13,920 nucleotides of DNA, taken from assembly GCF_049514155.1 (NCBI RefSeq), contig NZ_JBEKVH010000169.1:1-13920 (forward strand), written 5' to 3'. The stretch is from Roseiarcus sp049514155 (GTDB lineage Bacteria; Pseudomonadota; Alphaproteobacteria; Rhizobiales; Beijerinckiaceae). Below, one piece after another: positions 7,269 through 13,920 of this stretch; position 1 is the stretch's first letter, and each line of letters opens with the position of its first letter. Both the position numbers and the translations under genes were made by a program. The notes below the pieces were generated by a model. The model ran no database searches, had not been told where the DNA came from, and was given only the letters and a program-made list of their open reading frames with translations.

Positions 7269-10200
7269 TCAGCGAAGCAGACGCGAAGCGGCTTGACGGC
7301 GACGGGCCGATGTGGTCGCCGACCGACAAAGATGTGTGAATACGGTAGCCCGTTTGGGAGAGGGGAACGCGTCACTCCGCCGGGCTCGGCAGCGCCGACA
7401 GGTCGATCCCTTCCTCCGTTGGCGCGGCGGCGGGACGCGGACGCGTCGCCTCGTCCGCCGCGCCGACGAAGCGGCCGGCGACAGCAAGGTCGACGCCGCC
7501 AGGCCGCCCATCACCGCAATCGCCATCGGCGAGCGAAAGCCGCCGCCGTCGCCCAGGCCCAGCGCCGAGGGGAACATGCCCGCGGCCATGGCGATCGTCG
7601 TCATGACGATCGGCTGCGCGCGCTTGCGTCCGGCTTCGACCAACGCCTCGGTTCGTGGCGTGCCGCGACCGATCTCCTCGAGCGCGAAGTCGACCAGCAT
7701 GATCGCGTTCTTGGTGACGATGCCCATCAGCATGAGAATGCCGATGACGACGGGCATGGAGATCGCCTTGTGGGTCAGCAGCAGCGCGCCGATCGCGCCG
7801 CCGACCGACAGCGGCAGCGAGACGAGGATGGTGATCGGCTGCAGGAAGCTGCCGAACAGCAGCACCAGCAGCGCGTAGACCATCATCACGCCGGCGCCGA
7901 TCGCCTCGGCGAACGAGGCGAACACCTCGCCCATCACTTCGACGTCGCCGGTCTCGCGGATTTCGACCCCGGGCGGCAGATGCTTGGCCGCCGGCAGGGC
8001 GTGGATCGCGGCGACGGCGTCGCCGAGCGCGGCATCGCCGGCGAGGTCGCCCTCGATGGTGACGCGGCGCGTGCGGTCGTAGCGGTTGATCGCCGTCGGG
8101 CCGTGATCGACGACGAAGTCGGCGAGCGCCGACAGCGGCGCCGCGCCGCCCGATCCGGTCGGCACGCGCAGATCCTGCAGGCGGCCGACGTCGCCGCGCG
8201 CCGATTGGTCGAGCTCGACCCGGATCGGCACCAGCCGGTCGCCGGCGTTGAACTTGGCGAGATTGGCGTCGACGTCGCCGAGCGTGGCGACGCGGATTGT
8301 CTCCGACAACGTCTCGGTCGAGACGCCGAGGTCGGCGGCGAGCTGGCGTTTGGGGACGATGCGCAGTTCCGGGCGATCGAGCTCGGCGGTCGAGATCGGG
8401 TTCTCGATCGTCGGGATCGAGCGCATCTCGCTGGCGAGCTGATTGGCCGCATCATTGATCGCAGCCGTGTCGGGGCCGGCGACGATCAGCGACAGGTCGC
8501 GCTGGCCGTTGTCCTTGACAAACCAATAGCGGATGTCGGGAGTCGAAGCGAGCATCGCGCCGACGCGCGCCTGCAGATCCTTCTGGCTCGCGACGCGCTC
8601 GCTCTTGTTGACGAAGTTGATGACGAAGGTCGCCTTGCGCGGTTCGGCCCCCGACCCGAGAATCTCGCCGCCGTAGATCAGCACCGAGCGCACTTCCGGC
8701 ATTTTCTTGAGCTGGTCCGAGATGCGGCGGGTGACGCGGTCGGTGTCGGCGAGCCGCGAGCCCGGCGGCAGCTCCAGCGCCAGCAGCGCGCGGGCCTGAT
8801 CGTCGGCCGGCAGGAAGCCGGACGGCAACAGCTTGGTCGCGCTGAGCGAGGCGACGAAGATCATCAATCCTGCCGCGAGCGTGATCCAGCGGTGGCGCAC
8901 GGAGGCGCGCACCAGCCTTGTGTAGAAGCGCATGACCGCGCCTTCGCGATGGACGGGCGCCTCCGGCGCGCGCAGGAAATAGGCGGCGAGGACCGGCGTG
9001 ACGAAGCGCGCCACCAGCAGCGAGAACAGCACCGCGATCGCCACCGTCAGGCCGAACTGGCGGAAGTATTGGCCGGCGATGCCGCTCATGAAGCTGACCG
9101 GCGAGAAGATCGCGACGATGGTCAGCGAAATCGCGATGACGGCGAGGCCGATCTCGTCGGCCGCCTCGAGCGAGGCGCGATAGGCCGACTTGCCCATGCG
9201 CATGTGGCGGACGATGTTCTCGATCTCGACGATCGCGTCGTCGACCAGGATGCCGGTCACCAGCGTGATCGCCAGCAGGCTGACGAGGTTGAGCGAGAAG
9301 CCGATCGCGTCCATCGCCCAGAAGGTCGGCACGATCGACAGCGGCAGCGCGAGCGCGGTGACGATCGTCGCGCGCAGGTCGCGCAGGAAGACGAGCACGA
9401 CGATCACCGCCAGCAGCGCGCCTTCGATCAGCGTCTCCATGGTCGAGGAATAATTGCCGAGCTCGTTGTCGACCTGGGTGTCGACCTTGGCGAAGCTGAC
9501 CTCGGAATGGTCGTCCTGAATATTCGCCAGTTTCGCGGCGACGAGCTTGTCGACCGCGACGTCGCTCGCGCCCTTGGCGCGGGTGACCCCGAACGAGACG
9601 ATCGGCTCGTCGAACAGGCGGGCGAAGGTGCGCGGTTCGGCGGCGCCGTCGGTGACTTTCGCCAGCTCGTCGAGCCGCACGCGGCGATCGCCGGGCAGCG
9701 AGATCGGCGTCGCCGCGAGGTCGGCGACGGTGCGCGCGCCGGCGAGCGTGCGGATCGCCTGCTCCTGGCCGGCGAGCTCGGCGCGGCCGCCGCCGAGGTC
9801 GATGTTGTCGGCGCGCAATTGCGCGTTGACCTGCGCGGCGGTGACGCCGAGCGCCAGCAGCTTGTCGGGATCGAGCGCGACGCGGATCTCGCGGTCGACG
9901 CCGCCGAAGCGCTTGACCTCGCCGACGCCCTTCACGCTCTGCAGTTCGCGCGCCACCGTGTCGTCGACGAACCACGACAATTGTTCGGCGGTCATGCCTG
10001 GGGCCGAAGCGGCGTAGGTGACGAACGGCAGGCCTTCGGCCTGGATGCGGCTGACGATCGGCTCGTCGATGGTGCGCGGCAGGTCGGAGCGGATCTTGGC
10101 GATCTGATCCTTGACGTCGTTGAGGGCGCGGTCGATGTCGACCGCGCCGACGGTGAATTGCACGACGGTCACCGACGAGCCGTCGGTCACCGTCGAGATC

Positions 10201-10445
10201 ATGTGCCAGACGCCGGGGACGTTGGAGACCGCGTCCTCGACCTTCTTCGTCACCTGCGATTCGAGTTCCGACGGCGCGGCGCCCGATTGGGTGACGGCGA
10301 CCTGGACGATTGGAATGTCGATGTTGGGGAACCGCGTCACCGCCATCTGCCGGAAGCTGACGATGCCGAGCAGCGTCAGGATGACGAAGGCGACGGCGGC
10401 GGGGATCGGCCGACGGATCGACCAGGCGGAAACGTTGAGCCTCAC
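7269..10445 (-). CDS. RND-family efflux transporter (AcrB/MdtB-like), C-terminus frameshifted by an internal deletion
   Basis: Inner-membrane proton-driven pump of the hydrophobe/amphiphile efflux (HAE1) type. The N-terminus (NVSAWSIRRP, then the first TM helix) is typical, and two large periplasmic porter loops alternate with TM bundles. The proton-relay residues are present: D402 and D403 in TM4 (GILVDDAIVEIENI) and K912 in TM10 (GIVTKNAIMLVDFA). The start is GTG at 10445, overlapping the adaptor stop by four bases (GTGA), which implies translational coupling. Homology ends abruptly at about residue 989 (GGLAASTLLS), in the middle of the last TM helix; the remaining residues are Arg/Ser-rich and not membrane-like. 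In another frame, from about 7485 to a TGA at 7372-7374, the sequence reads GRFVGAADE...IDLSALPSPAE, which looks like the original tail. A stretch including the VVP-type end of TM12 therefore seems deleted out of frame. The pump may be impaired. Confidence 0.9.
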   Translation of the reverse strand: MRLNVSAWSIRRPIPAAVAFVILTLLGIVSFRQMAVTRFPNIDIPIVQVAVTQSGAAPSELESQVTKKVEDAVSNVPGVWHMISTVTDGSSVTVVQFTVGAVDIDRALNDVKDQIAKIRSDLPRTIDEPIVSRIQAEGLPFVTYAASAPGMTAEQLSWFVDDTVARELQSVKGVGEVKRFGGVDREIRVALDPDKLLALGVTAAQVNAQLRADNIDLGGGRAELAGQEQAIRTLAGARTVADLAATPISLPGDRRVRLDELAKVTDGAAEPRTFARLFDEPIVSFGVTRAKGASDVAVDKLVAAKLANIQDDHSEVSFAKVDTQVDNELGNYSSTMETLIEGALLAVIVVLVFLRDLRATIVTALALPLSIVPTFWAMDAIGFSLNLVSLLAITLVTGILVDDAIVEIENIVRHMRMGKSAYRASLEAADEIGLAVIAISLTIVAIFSPVSFMSGIAGQYFRQFGLTVAIAVLFSLLVARFVTPVLAAYFLRAPEAPVHREGAVMRFYTRLVRASVRHRWITLAAGLMIFVASLSATKLLPSGFLPADDQARALLALELPPGSRLADTDRVTRRISDQLKKMPEVRSVLIYGGEILGSGAEPRKATFVINFVNKSERVASQKDLQARVGAMLASTPDIRYWFVKDNGQRDLSLIVAGPDTAAINDAANQLASEMRSIPTIENPISTAELDRPELRIVPKRQLAADLGVSTETLSETIRVATLGDVDANLAKFNAGDRLVPIRVELDQSARGDVGRLQDLRVPTGSGGAAPLSALADFVVDHGPTAINRYDRTRRVTIEGDLAGDAALGDAVAAIHALPAAKHLPPGVEIRETGDVEVMGEVFASFAEAIGAGVMMVYALLVLLFGSFLQPITILVSLPLSVGGAIGALLLTHKAISMPVVIGILMLMGIVTKNAIMLVDFALEEIGRGTPRTEALVEAGRKRAQPIVMTTIAMAAGMFPSALGLGDGGGFRSPMAIAVMGGLAASTLLSPAASSARRTRRRVRVPPPRQRRKGSTCRRCRARRSDAFPSPKRATVFTHLCRSATTSARRRQAASRLLR
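7372..7485 (-). pseudogene. Out-of-frame remnant of the RND transporter's original C-terminal tail
   Basis: Read on the minus strand two bases out of step with the transporter frame, this stretch gives about 37 residues that include GRFVGAADEATRPRP and IDLSALPSPAE and end at TGA (7372-7374). The composition is that of a soluble cytoplasmic tail, and GRFVG-type motifs are usual after TM12 of Rhizobiales HAE-RND pumps (family knowledge). The current transporter frame passes over the same DNA and gives a low-complexity Arg-rich peptide instead. This is the best evidence that bases were lost just before 7485. Confidence 0.6.
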
Positions 10446-11692
10446 GGGGTCGCTCCTTGCGTCTCGGCGGGAACGGCGCGCACGCGGTCGCCGGGCCGCA
10501 GGAACGCGGCGGCGCGCGCGACGACCATCTCGCCCGGGCTGACGCCGCCGGCGATCTCGACCGCGTCGCCCTCGGCGACGCCGACCGAGACGCGGCGCTG
10601 CTCGACGATTCCGTCGCGCACCACCAACGCCCGCGCGCCCGCCGCGTCGCGCTCGACCGCGCTCGCCGGCACGCCGACGCCCTGGCTGCGCGCGAGCGTG
10701 ATTTCGGCCGAGGCGAAGCCGCCGATATGGGCGCGCGCGCCGGGTTCGAGCGCGACGCGCACCTTGCCGGTGCGGCTCGCCTTGTCGACTTCGGCGCCGA
10801 TCAGCCGCACCGTTCCGGCGACCTTGTCGGCGACGCCGGGCAGGGCGAGCTCAGCGCTCATGCCGACGGCGAGGCGCGGCAGCGCCTGCTCGGGCGCTTC
10901 CGCTTCGAGATCGATCGCGCCGTCCTTGATGATGCGGAACAGCGGCTCGCTCGCGCCGCCGACCGCCGCGCCGAGCCGCGCCGTGCGGCGGCTGACGATT
11001 CCGGCGACCGGCGCCTTGACCTCGGTCTCTGCGAGCTTGACCTCGAGCTCGCGGCGCTCGCCGTCGCGCGACTTGCGGTCGGCTTCGGCGACCGAAAGCG
11101 CGTTCTGGGCCGAGGCGAGCTGGGCGCGGGCGGTGCGCAAGGTCGTTTCGCGCTGCTCGATCGTCGCCGCGGCGATGACCTGCGGGCCGAGCTTGGCGGC
11201 GCGGTCGTAGTCGTCGCTGGCCCATGAAAGCTGGGCCCGGGCCTGTTCGATCGCGCTCTTGGCCTGGGCGATCGCCGCGTCGGCGCGCGCGGTCGCCGCG
11301 TCGTTCTGGGCGATCTGGGCGTCGATCTGGCTGCGATCGAGCCGCGCCAGCAACTGGCCGGCGGCGACCAAATCGCCTTCCTCGGCGTCGATCTCGACGA
11401 TCGTCAGCCCGTCGATCTGCGCCGCGACTTGCGCCTCTTCGCGCGCCGCCAGCGTACCGGAGACGAACAGTCGGTCGACGAACGGCCGGTCGACCGCGGC
11501 GACGACACTCACCGTCGGCGGCGCGACCGCGCGCGGGGCTTCCGCGGCGCGCGGGCCGGCGCAATGCGCGGGGCCGAAGCCGAAGCCGGCGAGCGCGGCG
11601 AAAGGCGGCGCGCAGGGCGCGACGACGAGGGCGGCGGCGAGGCCGCCGGCCAGCGCGACGGCGCCGAGCGAAGGAACAAGAACGCGGCGCAT
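10442..11692 (-). CDS. RND efflux periplasmic adaptor (membrane fusion protein, HlyD/AcrA family)
   Basis: A 416-residue adaptor that would join the RND pump to an outer-membrane channel. An N-terminal hydrophobic segment (residues 4-26) serves as signal or anchor. Two halves of the lipoyl/barrel-sandwich domain lie at about 86-119 (AQIDGLTIVEIDAEEGDLVA) and 224-245 (EVKAPVAGIVSRRTARLGAA). They bracket a long alpha-hairpin (120-222) rich in Ala, Gln and Glu. A beta-barrel (about 258-335) and a membrane-proximal region follow. The start ATG at 11692 overlaps the upstream tetR stop by one base (TGATG); a GTG directly before it (11695) is an alternative start. The stop overlaps the RND start by four bases. 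A lipobox is not convincing, although Cys27 and Cys44 lie near the N-terminus. No outer-membrane factor gene is in the window. Confidence 0.93.
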   Translation of the reverse strand: MRRVLVPSLGAVALAGGLAAALVVAPCAPPFAALAGFGFGPAHCAGPRAAEAPRAVAPPTVSVVAAVDRPFVDRLFVSGTLAAREEAQVAAQIDGLTIVEIDAEEGDLVAAGQLLARLDRSQIDAQIAQNDAATARADAAIAQAKSAIEQARAQLSWASDDYDRAAKLGPQVIAAATIEQRETTLRTARAQLASAQNALSVAEADRKSRDGERRELEVKLAETEVKAPVAGIVSRRTARLGAAVGGASEPLFRIIKDGAIDLEAEAPEQALPRLAVGMSAELALPGVADKVAGTVRLIGAEVDKASRTGKVRVALEPGARAHIGGFASAEITLARSQGVGVPASAVERDAAGARALVVRDGIVEQRRVSVGVAEGDAVEIAGGVSPGEMVVARAAAFLRPGDRVRAVPAETQGATP

Positions 11693-12384
11693 CACGGCGT
11701 CTCCGTCGGGTTCGAGGACGAAATCGCGCCGGCGAACAGCGCGCGCAGCAGGGCCATGGTCATCGCCGCCTCTTCCTCGACGTCGAAGCGTTCGTCGAGC
11801 GCGCGGCGGCGGAACAATCCGCCGACGTAATTGAACATGAGACGGGCGGCGAAATAGGGGTCGAGGTCGGCGGCCGTCTCGCCGTTGGCCTTGGCGATTT
11901 CGATCAGACTGGTGAGGCCGCCGATCACCTCGGCGTCGTTCGTCCGCATCATTTCGGCGACGCGCGGGTTACGGCCCGCCTCGGCGGCCACTTCGAGGAA
12001 CATCACGGCCTTCTCGCGCGGCTTGCAGAGCAGGTTGTCGCGCAGCATCGCCTCGAGCATGCCGAGCACGTCGCCGCTGTGGGCGAGGGCGTGGAAGACG
12101 GCGCCCCGCTCGCGCTGGTCGAGCAGGCAGATGCCTTCGACCAAGGCCTCCTTGGAGGGAAAGTAGCGGTAAAGGTTGCCCGCGCTCATGCCGGCCTCTT
12201 CCGCCACCTGCTGCATCGTCGCGGCGTGGAAGCCGTGGCGCACAAAGGCGCGCTCGGCGGCGGCGGCGATGTGATCGCGGCGCACATGGTCGGCCTGGCG
12301 CTCGTAGATGTGTCGATCCTGGCCGGGCAGGTCGTGGGTCGGACGATCGAGGGACGGGCGCTCAGAAGCCGGGGTGGTCGTCAT
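11692..12384 (-). CDS. TetR/AcrR-family repressor, first gene of the efflux operon
   Basis: A 230-residue regulator. The TetR-type helix-turn-helix covers about residues 37-83 (IAAAAERAFVRHGFHAATMQ, then VAEEAGMSAGNLYRYFPSKE), preceded by about 35 polar residues. The rest is the all-helical ligand and dimerisation domain (for example MFLEVAAEAGRNPRVAEMMR and DPYFAARLMFNYVGGLF). It is the first gene of the operon and its stop overlaps the adaptor start, so it is co-transcribed with the pump it presumably controls. Two palindromic operators end 15 bp upstream of its ATG, which supports both autoregulation and this start codon. The inducer cannot be told from the sequence; pump substrates are the usual ligands in AcrR-like systems. 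Confidence 0.93.
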   Translation of the reverse strand: MTTTPASERPSLDRPTHDLPGQDRHIYERQADHVRRDHIAAAAERAFVRHGFHAATMQQVAEEAGMSAGNLYRYFPSKEALVEGICLLDQRERGAVFHALAHSGDVLGMLEAMLRDNLLCKPREKAVMFLEVAAEAGRNPRVAEMMRTNDAEVIGGLTSLIEIAKANGETAADLDPYFAARLMFNYVGGLFRRRALDERFDVEEEAAMTMALLRALFAGAISSSNPTETP

Positions 12385-12397
12385 GCATGTCTCACTG

Positions 12398-12433
12398 AGA
12401 ATGAACGTTCATTCCAGAATGAACGTTCATTCT
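12398..12433. promoter_or_regulatory. Tandem palindromic operators upstream of tetR
   Basis: Two copies of the 17-bp sequence AGAATGAACGTTCATTC lie at 12398-12414 and 12416-12432, spaced 18 bp centre to centre. Each is a palindrome: GAATGAACGTTCATTC (16 bp, 12399-12414) and AGAATGAACGTTCATTCT (18 bp, 12416-12433). Perfect palindromes of this size just upstream of a TetR-family gene are typical repressor sites, and the 18-bp phasing would place two dimers close together, nearly two helical turns apart. The AT-rich sites stand out from the GC-rich surroundings. A weak promoter-like pair upstream (TTGCGC, 17 bp, AGAATG on the minus strand) would have its -10 inside the distal operator. Confidence 0.85.
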
Positions 12434-12638
12434 CATCGCCGACGATCGTGGCGCAATTGTGTCGACGCCGCTTCGGGACCCGCGAAGCGTTGCGTCGACC
12501 GTTGCGGCGGGTTCGAACCTTGGGGGCGCCGCCGCCCGGAATATCGCGCCAGACTGCCCAGGCGCGCTATAAGGTCCATGCGGTCCGCGCCGCGCAGGGC
12601 CGCGGATCGAAAGCCCGCAACTCCGGCAAGGCGCCGCG

Positions 12639-13673
12639 ATGACGACCGCCGTTCTGACGCTGGATCTCGCCGAACGCTTCGCCGGTCTCGCGCTCGGCCA
12701 TGTCCGGCGCGAATATCCCAACAATCTCGATCATGCGATGGCCGGGCCGCAGGATGCGCGCACGCCGCGCGCGCTGCATCCGATCTTCTATGGCAGCTTC
12801 GATTGGCATTCGTGCGTCCACAGCCACTGGATGCTGGCGCGGCTGCTGCGCCGCTTTCCCGACATGCCTCGCAGCGCCGATATCCGCGCGCTGTTCGACG
12901 CGCAGTTCACGCCCGAGGCGGTCGCCGGCGAATGCGCCTATTTCGCCGCTCCGACGGCGCGCGGCTTCAAACGTCCCTACGGCTGGGGCTGGCTGCTCAA
13001 ACTGGCGGCGGAACTGACGCTGAGCGGCGAGGGGCGCTGGTCGCGCGCGCTCGCTCCGCTCGCGGACTTACTCGCGCGGAGATTTTGCCAATTCCTGCCG
13101 CTCGCGGCCTATCCCGTGCGCTCGGGCGCGCATTTCAACACCGCCTTCGGCTTGAGGCTGGCGGCGGACTACGCGGCCGCAGCGGCGGATCGCGCGCTGG
13201 CGGCGGTTGTTCTCGATGCGGCGCGCCGCTGGTACGGCGAGGACGTCGATTGCCCGGCCTGGGGCGAGCCGAGCGGGGACGACTTCCTCTCTCCCGCCTT
13301 GATCGAAGCCGAGGGCATGCGGCGTCTCCTGCCGGTGGAGACGTTCCGGCCCTGGTTCGATCGCTTCCTGCCGGGAATCGCCGAAGGGCGGCCGGCGTCC
13401 CTGTTCCGGCCGGCGCGCGTCGCCGATCGGACCGACGGCAAGATTGCCCATCTCGACGGGCTCAATCTCAGTCGGGCGTGGTGCTGGCGAGCGCTGGCCG
13501 CCGCCTTGCCCGCCGGCGATCCGCGCCGCTTGCCGATGGAGGCGGCTTCGGCGCGCCATCTCGCCGCCGGCCTCCCGCACCTCTCGGTCGACTACATGGG
13601 CGAGCACTGGCTCGCCAGTTTCGCCACGCTCGCCCTCGACGAAGCGCCCGAGGCGGGCGCGCGCGAGGGGTGA
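12639..13673 (+). CDS. DUF2891 family protein
   Basis: A 344-residue soluble protein of unknown function. It matches DUF2891 by the motifs HPIFYGSFDWHSCVHSHW (residues 47-64), RPYGWGWLLKLAAEL (112-126), HFNTAFGL and the C-terminal DYMGEHWLASFATLAL. It is rich in Trp, His and Ala, with alternating helices that suggest an all-alpha toroid or solenoid fold. The clustered His, Asp and Trp in the first motif could form an active or binding site, but no reaction is established. There is no signal peptide and no TM helix. ATG at 12639 has a weak AAGG eleven or so bases upstream. TATAAG at 12568-12573 is a possible -10 element without a clear -35. The gene is divergent from the efflux operon; a functional link is not shown. 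The final residues (EAPEAGAREG) are low complexity. Confidence 0.88.
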   Translation: MTTAVLTLDLAERFAGLALGHVRREYPNNLDHAMAGPQDARTPRALHPIFYGSFDWHSCVHSHWMLARLLRRFPDMPRSADIRALFDAQFTPEAVAGECAYFAAPTARGFKRPYGWGWLLKLAAELTLSGEGRWSRALAPLADLLARRFCQFLPLAAYPVRSGAHFNTAFGLRLAADYAAAAADRALAAVVLDAARRWYGEDVDCPAWGEPSGDDFLSPALIEAEGMRRLLPVETFRPWFDRFLPGIAEGRPASLFRPARVADRTDGKIAHLDGLNLSRAWCWRALAAALPAGDPRRLPMEAASARHLAAGLPHLSVDYMGEHWLASFATLALDEAPEAGAREG

Positions 13674-13694
13674 GGCCGCTTCGTCCCCTTCGCC

Positions 13695-13818
13695 GTCATG
13701 GCTGGGCTTGACCCGGCCATCCAGGCGGTCACTCTCCGCGCAGAAGGCCGCCGCGACAGCGCACTTTTAATCGTCCGACCGGCACGACCTGGATGGCTGG
13801 GTCAAGCCCACGGCTGTC
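13695..13818. repeat. Inverted pair of a palindromic extragenic repeat downstream of the DUF2891 gene
   Basis: The 31-bp arm 13695-13725 is matched by the complement of 13788-13818 in 25 of 31 positions, with the run GGGCTTGACCC and CCATCCAGG shared. Each arm also folds on itself, for example ATGGCTGGG and CCCGGCCAT around a CTTGA loop. Repeats of this type (TGGCCGGGCTTGACCCGGCCA) are scattered between genes in many Rhizobiales (family knowledge). No T-run follows, so termination is possible but not shown. Confidence 0.75.
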
Positions 13819-13920
13819 CGGTTCGATTTTTCTGGGCAAAGCGCACGGCATTGATTCTAATCATTTCCAGAGTTTAGCGACTCGCTTGGACATGAAAGGG
13901 ATCAGCGCCGTGCCCCATAC
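13819..13920. other. Intergenic DNA to the window end
   Basis: AT-richer sequence with no credible reading frame. It may hold the promoter region of a gene beyond the window, but no clear promoter element is visible. Confidence 0.3.

Noticed and set aside
8452..9975. 507-codon minus-strand frame within the RND gene
   Set aside because: It is an alternate frame of the transporter, with Arg-rich sequence and no recognisable motif.
7293..11210. 1305-codon open frame on the plus strand across the efflux operon
   Set aside because: It spans two genes with clear families on the other strand and gives a low-complexity Arg/Asp/His-rich product, so it is a GC-driven shadow.
11611..11625. Lipoprotein signal in the adaptor around Cys27
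   Set aside because: The residues before the cysteine (VVAPC) do not fit a normal lipobox, so a simple signal or anchor segment is more likely.

Overview
The window is very GC-rich (about 70% by eye outside a few islands) and reads as a chromosomal segment of an alphaproteobacterium, most likely a member of the Rhizobiales/Hyphomicrobiales. The grounds are the PodJ-like polarity protein, the style of GlyS, MerR and RND proteins, and the short palindromic intergenic repeats typical of that order. The genus cannot be fixed from the sequence alone.

Layout: (1) 1-1320, plus strand: the 3' part of glyS (glycyl-tRNA synthetase beta chain), cut by the window edge and carrying an unusually AT-rich internal segment. 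(2) 1321-1434: a compact set of hairpin-forming repeats between two convergent genes. (3) 1435-5103, minus strand: a 1222-residue membrane protein with a long cytoplasmic coiled coil, one transmembrane helix and periplasmic Sel1 repeats, resembling the polar localisation factor PodJ. (4) 5373-5822, plus strand: a MerR-family regulator divergent from it. (5) About 5890-7264: an IS110-family (IS1111-like) insertion sequence with 12-bp inverted repeats, a minus-strand DEDD transposase and about 250 bp of non-coding DNA 3' of the transposase, where a target-choosing guide RNA is expected. It sits between the convergent merR and efflux genes, beside what looks like a broken extragenic palindrome. 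(6) 7269-12384, minus strand: a three-gene operon read tetR, then periplasmic adaptor, then RND efflux transporter. All junctions overlap, and two identical palindromic operators precede tetR. The transporter gene has lost part of its 3' end out of frame. (7) 12639-13673, plus strand: a DUF2891 protein divergent from the operon. (8) 13674-13920: intergenic DNA with two inverted copies of a palindromic repeat.

The efflux operon is the functional unit: the TetR repressor probably controls its own operon from the paired operators, and adaptor plus RND pump would need an outer-membrane channel encoded elsewhere. The two most notable observations are the C-terminal lesion in the RND pump and the insertion sequence, whose non-coding stretch contains short segments matching its own flanks, as expected for a guide-RNA-directed transposase. 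I found no CRISPR array, tRNA, rRNA, phage module or recognisable defence system.
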